This document shows positions 54,753 through 64,000 of a stretch of 64,000 nucleotides of DNA, in pieces (position 1 is the first letter of the stretch; every line of letters starts with the position of its first letter). The DNA comes from Nereocystis luetkeana (taxonomy: Eukaryota; Sar; Phaeophyceae; Laminariales; Laminariaceae). The translations under genes and the position numbers were made by a program. The stretch is taken from assembly GCA_031213475.1 (NCBI GenBank), contig JARUPZ010000013.1, forward strand, positions 988,001 through 1,052,000, in the 5' to 3' direction. Below the pieces are notes generated by a model. That model ran no database searches. It was not told the origin of the DNA and was given only the letters and a program-made list of their open reading frames with translations.

Positions 54753-54756
54753 TAAA

Positions 54757-56215
54757 CTGGACCGCCTCCGAGCGATAGGCGCCAGAGCTTTTTTGCATGT
54801 TGAAAGAGACACAACAAAAGTCGAGGACAAGGCGTCGGAAGGACGACTCTGCGGCTATAGCATGAACAGCGAGGCATAGCGCATTTACAACCCTGAAACG
54901 AGATGAATAACGGAGAGCCGCAATGTCATCTTCATCGAGACCCCAGTTTCAACGCTAATTGATTGACCCATACCCCAGCAGCAACAACGGCGACGCGACC
55001 GGCCCTCAGGAATCAACTCATCATCAGAGAACACTGCTGACATCAGCATCCCTCAAGCAATAAAGCTCAAAAAGAGTCTCTACGGACTCCGCCAGAGTCC
55101 CCTCAACTGGTTCAACACCATCAACGACTCGCTTGGGGGCATGGGGTTCACACCAACCACGTCTGATCGATGTGTCTACACCATCGGCACCGGCGAAACG
55201 TTCAGCATGTACTGACTCTGTACGTGGACGGCATGTTTCTGCTCGGAGGAAATGCACCGGTACTCGAGGAACTCAAACGTAAGCTGATAAACGGTTCACG
55301 ATGACTGACATGGGAGACGTATCACTGGTTCTAGGCATGCAAATAACCAGATATCGCGAGGCCGGGACCTTAACAATCAGCCAAGAACACTACACCAAGA
55401 CCATCTTGGCGCGGTTTGGTATGGCGGGATGCAACCCGGTGCACACGACGGGGGCTGGCACGAAACTTTCTACCGATCAGCCGGACGTGACCTCCTGCTA
55501 GATCCCACAGGAAAGTAACTTTGTTAAACCATCACTGGATCCCTGATGCTCCTTAGCCAATGCACTCGTTACAACATCACCTACTCTGTCAACCAGTTGG
55601 CCTGAGCCATGAGCAAGCCATCCAAGATCCATATGACAGCGGCCGAGCATCTTCTCCGATTCCTGAAGGGTAATACCCTGGCATTTACGTACCTGACACG
55701 ATGCTTCAAATCGAAAGGCTTTTGCGATGCGAGTTGGGGAAACAACCCTGACGACGGAAAGGCAACTTCCGGATACCTGTTTACGATGGCCGGAGGGCCA
55801 CTCAGCTTCAAGACCGCACTGCAGAGCGTCACAGCGCAATCAACAATGGAAGCAGAACTTATATATCTGGTCCTTGCGCGCAAGGAGGCAGTCTATCTCT
55901 CGAGCATGATGGCTGAGCTGGGATTTGGAAAACGTTTCCGTAGCGTATTACCACTCTTCGTCGACAATACTGGCGCTCTACACATTGCGGGCAACAGCAG
56001 TAAGTACAGCTCACGGACGAAACACATCGCCCTACGATTCTTCATTTTCAAAGAGCTAGTCAAGGAAGGACGGATCACGATCCATCACGTGGCGACCACG
56101 AAGCAGCTCGCTGACATGGGGATCAAGTTCTTCAGCAAGGGTACGCATCGGCACCTACCTACTGGAACTCATCAAGGAAGGGGTATTATAGGGGAAATAG
56201 CGAGAAATAGATAAA
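54757..56215 (+). mobile_element. copia-3, internal part, same family as copia-2
   Basis: Integrase end (KLDRLRAIGARAFLHVE, then GRLCGYSMNSEA), a large deletion, the RT second half, RNase H and the 3' tail. The alignment with copia-2 is clear from both its ends. A purine-rich GAGAGGGAGTATTGTG near 56302-56317 could be the polypurine tract and LTR start, but no LTR pair was found. Confidence 0.8.
55609..56214 (+). pseudogene. copia-3 RT end and RNase H
   Basis: An open 201-codon frame. It has FLKGNTLAFTYLTRCFKSKG, then FCDASWGNNPDDGKATSGYL (first RNase H Asp), SVTAQSTMEAELIYLVLA (Glu), LFVDNTGALHIAGN (Asp) and SSRTKHIALRFF, with QLADMGIKFF at the end. All RNase H catalytic residues are present. 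Upstream, 55030-55500 holds KSLYGLRQSPLNWFNTINDS and TDMGDVSLVLGMQITRY in broken frames. Confidence 0.85.
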
Positions 56216-56375
56216 CCAAGAAATTCAAACAAGATCGACCTGGAAGGAGACTATACCATGGCGACATCATACGTGCCTCCACAGGTGATCGGACGAGCTA
56301 CGAGAGGGAGTATTGTGAGGCCACACATCAACACAACACCTAAACACCTACTGACTAGAGCGAAACGCCTACAGG

Positions 56376-56630
56376 ATGTCCAACGATCAGCAGCACGTGA
56401 ATCAGCGGAAGGAGCAGTACCAGCAGCAACGTGAGGAGGCCAGTATCGGAGATGCCTCCTCTGACGACGGAAGCACGACAGAAGAAGCACGGCGCACTTG
56501 TTTGTATGACAGGTTTCCGTCCCTCGAAGCGGACTACTCCGGGAAGCGAGCGGTGGAAATCTTTAACTGGGCACTTGGGACATCCAAGATTTCTCTGATG
56601 AGTGTTTCGGAGCATTCGTGTGGAAAGTGA
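56376..56630 (+). CDS. hypothetical ORF after copia-3
   Basis: 84 codons, hydrophilic (MSNDQQHVNQRKEQYQQQRE), followed in shifted frames to about 56950 by acidic/basic sequence (KEWGAWKKYHLEKLKEREDK). It resembles a coiled-coil gag or a host exon. No domain is recognised. Its position just beyond copia-3 could make it part of a neighbouring element. Confidence 0.25.
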   Translation: MSNDQQHVNQRKEQYQQQREEASIGDASSDDGSTTEEARRTCLYDRFPSLEADYSGKRAVEIFNWALGTSKISLMSVSEHSCGK

Positions 56631-57182
56631 TAGAGAGCAAGGACCACACCACCTTGGTGGAAGTTCAGAGTTACTTTGGCCTTCTGGTCACCCCGTGGAC
56701 CAAAATTGGTAAGCCCAGCCGTTAACAGCTCAACTCTGTAAGCAAAGTCCACGATAGAAACGAGCATGATGCTGGAGTTGACAAGGAGTGGGGGGCATGG
56801 AAGAAGTATCACCTTGAGAAGCTTAAAGAGAGGGAGGACAAATGCGAGTACAGCCTCAGTAGGATGAAGGATAGGGTAGCGCGTGGCAGCGAAGAGCGCA
56901 AAGCCGACCTAATCGGACGCTGTCAAGGAGTGTCCAACCGAAATAAATGAGGCATGCGATAGCTCACCTCGCGGAGGACATAATAGGTAGGTAGCATCAC
57001 TTCTACCGTGTCACGAAACGTTAGGGCACACCTAGATACCGCGTCACGCAACAATTAGAGCAGACGTTAAAAAGTTCATGAAGGATCAGCTAGAGTCCAG
57101 AGACAGGGGGTGCTAAAACGATCTCAGAAGAACGTACAAGGACTAAAAAATGTTTGATATGGTGATGGCATTTATTTAGAAG

Positions 57183-57950
57183 GAGTGTGAAAAATTGAGA
57201 TATTCGGGCGATCCACTGGTCGCCAGTATATATATGTTCGTTTCAAAGTCAGTAGTAGTAAGGGTATATGTTCAAGCATGAGATCTTCGAGAGATCCACA
57301 AGCCACTTGTAAAGGTTCATTGGGAAGTCAGTAAAAAGGTATGCAGGATGCTGACCACATGGTGAGGCGTTCAATGATATAGGTTCACCTTACATTTTCT
57401 GAGGCTCCTCACTTAACCCTTTTAGAACCGCAGTCCCGTTGTGGGGACAAACCAGTCAAATTTCAAGTACTTTGTCCCCAAAACGGGACTGCGGTTCTAA
57501 AGGTCCATACCTCACCCGGAAACACAGTTCAGCAACAAATCGGAATGCATCGTGGCGACTATATCCCATGGCCCAAGTCTACAAAAAACAATTTCGAAAT
57601 CAAGATGTGTTATTCCGACGATTTTGGGGTCAAGGCACCCCTTTTTTCAGAAAAAAAAAAATAGCGGAAATAAATGTGCTACCTCTATCTATCGTAGAAC
57701 GGGTCTGGTCGTGCATGGTGTCTACGTTGTCGGGTCGATTAGTTGTTCGAGTGCCTGCATACTCTTACTGACTTTTTGATGAACATTTATTTACCGGTGA
57801 CTGAGTCTCGTGGATCTCTCGAGGATCTCACTCTTCAGACTTGGGCATCCCCTTAAAGGCTTCACTGACTTTGTAATGAGCATCTATATATCTATCTACT
57901 GGTCACCAGTGGATCACCCGAATATCTCAATCCTTAGCACACCTCTCCCG
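57183..57950. mobile_element. large inverted-repeat (foldback) element
   Basis: 57183-57350 and the complement of about 57740-57950 share AATTGAGATATTCGGG or a close variant, GATCCACTGGT.., GAGAGATCCAC.AG and AAGTCAGTAA.A in the same order. This gives arms of about 170-200 bp around a 390-bp centre. The centre contains MITE-P copy 3. No transposase. Outer ends and target duplication are not resolved. Confidence 0.65.
57413..57505. mobile_element. MITE-P copy 3
   Basis: TTAACCCTTTTAGAACCGCA at the left and GGGACTGCGGTTCTAAAGG at the right. The right TTAA is lost. The arms, with GTGGGGACAAA against TTTGTCCCCAAAACGGG, are almost perfect. Confidence 0.7.
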
Positions 57951-59987
57951 TGGAGCACAAAAACAGCTACTACTCGTACAGTGCTATAAGCATACCAGTC
58001 AGTACTGTTCTCTTCCATTTTTGGCGCCACAGACAGGTCAATATATATATATATATTATCCGGATCCATCCGTGAACTTCCTGCGATGAAACTGCGGTCG
58101 GCACTGATGCCACTATTTCTATAGTATGCTGTGTCTGTCGCCTCGCCTTCGTTGTTGAAGTATATCAACTCTGCAAACCTATCCGACCGTAAGGACGTCG
58201 CTCGCGAGCAGCAAACGGTCTGAACACTCATCATGCCGTGTCTGAATCCGGAGCAATCCTTCAGAGGGGAAAATAAGGGCAGTAGTATCCGATTGTGCGT
58301 CGTTGACATTCACAACCACGCGAAACGCGCACGAATAAGAATTATACCGCTCCATACCGTGCTCTATCGCGGTCTCTGCCACTCGTTCGGCCGACCACCG
58401 TCCGCTTCGTATTAGTTCTCAATCGTTATTTCATGTTTTATTGTGGCGATGAACGGGTGCTCTCCGGTTTTGCCAGCTTCTGTATCGCTATCCGGGTGCT
58501 TTGGGGGGAGGTTGGCTTGACGTCGGGTGCTTTCGTTTTCTCGTGCCCCGATGTCTTTTAACCTCGGCATTGCGCTGTATCATGCGGGACGGCCGCCACG
58601 CAGAGCAATACATCGTCAAGCACTACATCTCAACTGAAAGGCTACGCTGAAGTCACATCATGCCGTGGTGATAGCCAGGAACAACAAGCAGACCCCTGTT
58701 AACAAGAATCACTTTGGCAAGACAGGTGTTTCGCTTCACCCCTCGGTAGGCGAGCCTCCTCCCACCCCAACCAAGAGCACCACCAGCCGCCGTGACAACG
58801 GTAGCAGTAGCGCTAAGGAGAGGGTAAACTTCTCAACGCCGGATTCGACCACACGGGGTGGTGGACACGCCTCCCCTTCTCCGCGCCAGCAACCTAAGAT
58901 GACGATAAGATGACGTCTTGGATCCCCCCTTCCCGCAAGCGGGGCACCTGATGGTCCCTAGAGGAGACCTTCGGCGTTCGATGTCGAGGTGGTTCATTAC
59001 CGAAACGGTTCGCACGATGAACTGTTCCTCTTGATGCCGGAGCTGAAAGTAAGTGGGAGATTTGCTTCAGGCTAGGCTGCTCTTTGCCCGCGGGATGTCC
59101 GCCCTGTAGCCCGACGTTGGCAGGGCGGTTGTAATCGGGCGTCCCCTGCCCCCGCCCCTGAACAGGCGCGAATAATTACAACAAGAGACTAGAGTGTGCG
59201 TGTGCCGATGACCGCTCTTGTAACACCCAACGTCGCGAAGGTAGGTGAAGGGGACGGTGAGACTATGGCAGCAGTAGGAGGAGGTGAAAAAGGAGTTGAA
59301 GAAAAGCGTAGGGGTAACCGCCAAAAAAAGGAGAGGGATACCTGTAGGCCTGGATACCCTGGCGCTGACGCGCTGAGAGACAACGGGCGCGGTCGAGACG
59401 GCGCTTGGGGAAGATTGGCATGACAAGGGATGACCGGGCTTGCGCGGCGAGACTCAGCGGAATGTCCGAGGGGGATTTTTTGTGTTCTTATTATTCACAG
59501 ATGTGATGGTTGCGAAACAGCGTTTTTTTATTCTACAGCGGCAACACCATGTTGTCGCTATGCTGTGATGACTTTACACACAGAAAACTCTGTCCACACG
59601 GGCTATATACAGTAAAGCAGAAGAGGAGGGGGGGGCAACTGCACCGACACCTACCTATACATGCTCTATGAGAAGCACGAATCCAGTTCTCGCTCTCGTG
59701 CACAGACACCTATACATTATCTACGTGCTGTGTGAGAGGCACGAACTCTAGTTCTCGTGGACAGTATCGTGAACTAAACAAACAACAAGCGCACCACCCA
59801 CACTTTCACGGCCAACACGTTGTCGGCCGTTTCCCATCCCCGTCTCCCGCCCACCCTCCTCTCTCCGGTTTTCCAACCTTCGCAGACAGTGGCAGTGGAC
59901 GGGACCCCTCTTGAAGCAAATTCCGGGAAATTCCAGTGGAGATTATTGAACAGATTGCCGTGGCGGAGAACGACGGACGAGGGATAC
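57951..59987. other. intergenic, no supported gene
   Basis: ORFs of 60-131 codons lack domains. 58665-58913 (+) encodes a Ser/Thr/Pro-rich 82-residue frame that could be part of a disordered protein but has no support. An (AT)n tract lies near 58042. Confidence 0.35.
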
Positions 59988-60176
59988 TGTTGTTGTTGTT
60001 GTTGTTGTTGTTGTTCTCACATTAACTCTCTGACGAAGGAGTCCGTGGTCACACAAAGGTGCTGGAGCCCTAGGAAGATCCGAAAAAAACAAAAAAAAAT
60101 CGAAAATTCGGCTCCCTCAAAATACACGAGACGAAGAAATCGCACACGAGATAAAACCAATGTGCAAACTGTACTA
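59988..60176 (-). mobile_element. C element, longest uninterrupted copy
   Basis: (TTG)n at 59988-60015, CTCACATTAACTCTCTGACG, GGTGCTGGAGCCCTAGGAAG, an A-rich stretch, CAAAATACACGAGACG and CCAATGTGCAAACTGTAC. It matches 25217-25385. It abuts repeat E at about 60180. Confidence 0.75.
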
Positions 60177-60194
60177 ACATGGCCACGGGTATAT

Positions 60195-60625
60195 CCTCGC
60201 AACTAAAACATAGAGTTACCCCCGTTCCCACCACTAACCAACTCGTGGCTGCTGACTACAGCGGATGCTGTCTGAAGTGCTGCCTGCACCGTACGAAACG
60301 CACGGTAGTCGTGAAAACGAAAGAGGAACACATATATCTGCCTGCTATCTGGAGTGCTGTCAGAGTGAAGACTCGCGGATATGCAGTGAAAAAAGGAGCA
60401 ATCGAACCTTACTACCACACGAATATCAACGATCGCCATCTCTTCCTGGACTGCCTGACACAAAAAGGTGCAGCACAGTAGTTATGATACCACTTCCCTG
60501 ATAATTGCGTAGGTTATTCCCCATGAAGGGTATACAACTCGTTACACTACAAATACCAGTGACGATAACAAGTACCGGTAGATACTATTCTGCCTCGTGA
60601 AAAACAATACCAGGAAAAAACAAAC
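60195..60625 (+). repeat. repeat E copy 2
   Basis: Same repeat as 23950-24395, here on the plus strand. The 100-codon frame 60179-60481 shares TNQLVAA and SGCCL..CLHRTKRTVV with the other copy, but later indels differ. Homology runs to TGCCTCGTGAAAAACAATAC near 60610. Confidence 0.65.
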
Positions 60626-63560
60626 TATAACTGCTTCTCTCGTGATGACAGTGTGCGCGCAGATCATGGGTCTCCCTGCACCGTCTTCCTGCCGCTCTTC
60701 ATGGCCGCCTCATCGCCTTGGCCCAATCCGCCCGCTCCTTTGCGCGTGTACGCGTTGCCATTCCCTTCCAGTCGATTCCCTTTCTCCGTCATCCTGAAAA
60801 ACAAAATGCTCCTCGCACTTGCGGTTCTGATCTGAAAAATAAAAATTCTCGCGCAGGGGGAGGTCAATCCGTCTCTTCCCCGCACGTCGACGCTCAGTCT
60901 CCCTCCTCCCTCGTCGTCGAATCCAGCCTCCTACCGGCGTAATAGACTGTGCCGTAGTGTGGCCTGTGATGGCGCCTGCCTCCGCGCATGGACACCCCGA
61001 TTGAGCGTTGCTGCTCTGCCGCAGCTGCCTAAAAAGACGCGCGAATCGTAGGTCTCCGTGCCTGGCGCACCACGTACGACCCAACTCTACTGCCGCCTGA
61101 GCCTCGCGGCCACAGGCAGCAGCAAGAAGGTATCACTCCTTGAGGGTGAGTCCGGCCTGACACCCGCCAGAAAGACCTACCCCACTCGCTATTAGCCTGA
61201 TAGGGCATGCCTCGCAGCATTCCTTGCCGAGGCAGCGAGGGGAACGGAGGTACTAGCCACACGTCGTCGGTGAAATTATCAAAGAGAAACTTCGGGGTGG
61301 GAAGATATAGGGTGTTCTTCTTGCGGGCATGATTGATTGAGTCTGCGGGCTAACCCCCACCGTTTTCGGTGGTCCTCAGACAATACCGCAACCGTTGCTC
61401 AAATAGTTCAATATCCGAAGCTGGTTGTCATCACCCGACATGTGCCTCACCTGTCCCTGTCCGGTGGGCCAAGCATTGGTGTCTATTAATGGGAAAGTCA
61501 TGGTCACAATTATGTCTTCTTGACGTTGGTTTTCGCGTAAAATTCCCTTCTGCCTTGTGGTTGATTCCGTCGTGAAGCGCGTGCGGCCCGTGCGGGGCTC
61601 TCGTGTGGCAGGGCTGGACGACAGTGGAGAGATCAATCACTTTTCGGGAAAACGTCGAGCGTGTGCCACTGTTGTTCTAGAACATCCAAACCTACACATG
61701 AGACTAAAATGCCGTTGTCTGCCGACACTATATATATCAGGAAAACGTGACAAAACGTGTTGCAGGCAGCGTAGCACACTACTACGGCATTGTTACCGCG
61801 TGTCACTGCGTGCACATCCGCTGTGTCACTGTTAATAGGTCGACTTCCGCGCTACCTGGTACGGAATGGGTGTTATTCCACCATTCCCAGTGCGATGTAC
61901 CTCTGGGAGTTGTAACAGGGGAGTGTGGCGCGTTCGGCGTATTTCGGTGGCGATGTTGGGTAGAAAGGGCCGAGGGGGGTGACGGTGGAGGGGTGTAATC
62001 AGGGCATGCTTGGCCGTAGTTGTATGGCCATTGACCCTTGTTTCCCTACAGTGTCAGGACGGAGCACGTTAGATTTTCACCGACCTGGCAGACATTGCTA
62101 GCACCAAACGGGAATCGCCGAAAGGTGTCGGGCGAGTCGCATGAAGGGCGAGATGCTCTCTACGAGGAACCACTTTGAGACGGGATTACTTGCACTATGT
62201 TGGCGGGGGGGGGGGTGAGCGGGGGTGAGTAGGGGGAGGGGGGGGGTCTGGCATAGAAGAAATGAACCTGGAAAGTAGCTCGCGGAGTGTTTACACACGG
62301 TTCTGGAGACTCCAAAGTAGCACTCTCCCCTTGTTTCGCAGGCGAAAAGCCTTGTCGTGGTTGATTAGAGTCACCGTCATTTCCAGAGGGGAGGGATCAT
62401 GCCAAAGTATTTAGCTCGGGGGAGGCGACGGGAGCGGGCGGAGGGGGGGGGGGGGGGGGGGGGGGTCGTGCCAAGAGCTCAAACGTTTGAGAGGCTTGCC
62501 ATTGTGCGGTCGACGACCAAACCGGTCGTGTTGTGGTGAGACCCCCGCCGTCGATATAGGCTAGAGCAGCGTGCCTGCGGCGGCATAGCGCAAGTGCTGC
62601 TGGTGTAGATCACAGCACGACGAATATAGGGCGTGGGTATTAGATGAGGGAGGATATATACATCACCAACTGAGTTGTATACCTGGAATATTCATATCAG
62701 ATCGATCCCCGCGGCCCGGACGCCCAATATTCAACTCGGTAGATTTCCGCGACTTCACAAATTGAAGCGCGCGTTGCGTGGTAGCCCATGCCCCACAAAA
62801 ACAGGTCTTAAACCAGTGGAGCTCTGCTCCCGGCTGAGTGCCGCTGTGCCTGGCTATTAAAAGAAGAGGATATCGTAGGTAGAAAAACACGGACCATGTG
62901 GATAGGCTATCCAAGTCCAAGTCCAAGACCGCGAGTGCACTAACGCCTCCTCAACCTGTGTTATGCACGGATACCAGATATGTTCCGCCGACTTTATGCT
63001 TGCACCTCCTTCTCCGGGACCGTGTATTGACGTCTACGTGCAACCGGGCGCACACACACAAACTTTTCGAATATCGGCGTGGGGGGGGGCGTTAGAAGCT
63101 TATAGCTCCTAAAGGGATTGCAGCTATAAAGCCCTCAAATCCGCATGCGGCACACCAAGCATGGGACGTGGGGTTGTGGTGGTTGGTAAGTAAACCATGG
63201 AGGCGATGGAAATCGAAGGAACTCAAAAGGATGATAGCGTTACGACTGTTACCTCGCATTGGGAAGACCTCGCACATAGGGGTGAACACCGAAAGACCCG
63301 GCTCGGACAACGAGGTTGAAGGGAAAAGGGAAGGAGTGCGGGCATGGGCGGGTAAGCCGGTGGGGTGTGTCAACTCGTGATAAACAATGAACATTGCTTT
63401 GATATACTTGCAGTAGGGCTTCGTGATACATGCTTCAATCACTCCGCATGTGGCATGCTTTGGACACTAGTACGTACGTACGCATGCTACGATAAGAGTG
63501 CACCTTACGTGTCCTCAGGCTCTTCGCCTGACCGTAAGGAGCGCTGCACCTCACGCACAA
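60626..63560. other. intergenic, no supported gene
   Basis: GC-rich ORFs (for example 60710-61084 minus, 124 codons) show no domain. It includes the inverted partner (61157-61236) of the repeat at 23585, one TACCTGGTA at 61853, G-rich tracts near 62201-62247 and a 23-base G run at about 62443-62465. Confidence 0.4.
62443..62465 (+). repeat. poly-G run
   Basis: About 23 consecutive G. It could form a G-quadruplex, or its length could be an assembly or sequencing estimate. Confidence 0.8.
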
Positions 63561-63570
63561 ACTGATGTTG

Positions 63571-64000
63571 AGAAAATATGTAGGCTTAACCCGATGAATA
63601 ATATAGGTAGGTATATCATGAACACTAATGTAAACCACTTATGGCGTTCCAGCTATATCCGGGCAAGGATCCCTAAAAAACTGATGCTGAGAAAATATGT
63701 AGGATTAACCCGAGGAACAATATAGGTAGGTGTATCATAAACACTAATGTGAACCACTCCTGGCGTTCCAGCGATATCCGGGCAATGATCCCTAAAAAAC
63801 CTGATGCTAAGAAAATATGTAGGCTTAACCCCATGAACAATATAGGTAGGTATATCATAAACACTAATGTAAACCACTCTTGGCGTTCCAGCGATATCCG
63901 GGCAATGATCCCTCAAAAAACGGATGCTAAGAAAATATGTAGGCTTCACCCGATGAACAATATAGGTGGGTATATCATGACCACTGACGTAAACCACACC
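63571..64000. repeat. 120-bp satellite, at least 3.6 units
   Basis: AGAAAATATGTAGG recurs at 63571, 63690, 63810 and 63930 (spacing 119, 120, 120). Each unit also carries AATATAGGTAGGT and GGCGTTCCAGC.ATATCCGGG. The array runs off the window. The unit is a multiple of three in length, which leaves an artificial 114-codon repeat ORF on the minus strand. Confidence 0.92.

Noticed and set aside
63653..63997. 114-codon minus-strand ORF with 40-residue repeats
   Set aside because: It arises because the 120-bp satellite unit is divisible by three and lacks stops in that frame.

Overview
The window is eukaryotic nuclear DNA dominated by transposable elements. I see no operons, ribosome-binding sites, CRISPR array or prokaryotic genes. 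The one convincing host gene, a class 3 lipase on the plus strand at about 40.2-43.9 kb, is split by four GT-AG introns of roughly 0.4-1.2 kb. The retroelements (a DIRS-like tyrosine-recombinase element, Ty1/copia elements, APE-type LINEs and two tRNA-derived SINE families), the long introns and the abundant microsatellites suggest a large-genome alga or other stramenopile. A brown alga is my best guess, but this is inference and no marker gene fixes it.

Layout. 0-9 kb: two inverted, broken LINE-A copies (about 1.2-3.4 kb minus, 6.5-8.5 kb plus) with several SINE-1 copies and small inverted-repeat elements. 10-16.5 kb: one degenerate DIRS-like element on the minus strand (gag-like region, RT, RNase H, tyrosine recombinase), with a SINE-1 inserted just beside its YVDD codons. 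16.5-23.2 kb: a LINE-A copy split by a whole Ty1/copia element that has two LTRs and a perfect 5-bp target duplication. 23-37 kb: nested small elements (two SINE families, LINE tails, hAT-like CCCGT-rich tracts, MITEs) and no convincing gene. 39-46 kb: the lipase gene, preceded by a 0.4-kb inverted-repeat element (G), and a possible two-exon gene near 45 kb. 48.6-51 kb: the endonuclease half of a LINE and a SINE-2. 52-56.3 kb: two truncated copia copies of one family in tandem, the second split by another copy of element G. 57-64 kb: a large inverted-repeat element, scattered repeats and a 120-bp satellite that runs off the window end.

Most mobile-element coding regions are broken by stops, frameshifts or lost catalytic residues, so their mobility here is past. 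Element G is the exception: its two copies look nearly identical over the shared ORF, are flanked by clean 4-bp target duplications and share a conserved small ORF. The most unusual signal is a 9-bp palindrome-like word, TACCTGGTA/TACCAGGTA. By hand count it occurs about 31 times, where about 0.5 is expected in uniform random sequence. It is absent from the DIRS and copia interiors. In several related repeat copies it appears as a small insertion that sister copies lack.

All family names (LINE-A, LINE-B, SINE-1, SINE-2, C element, MITE-T, MITE-P, element G, repeats E and F) are working names defined by comparing copies within this window. All identities and counts are by eye.
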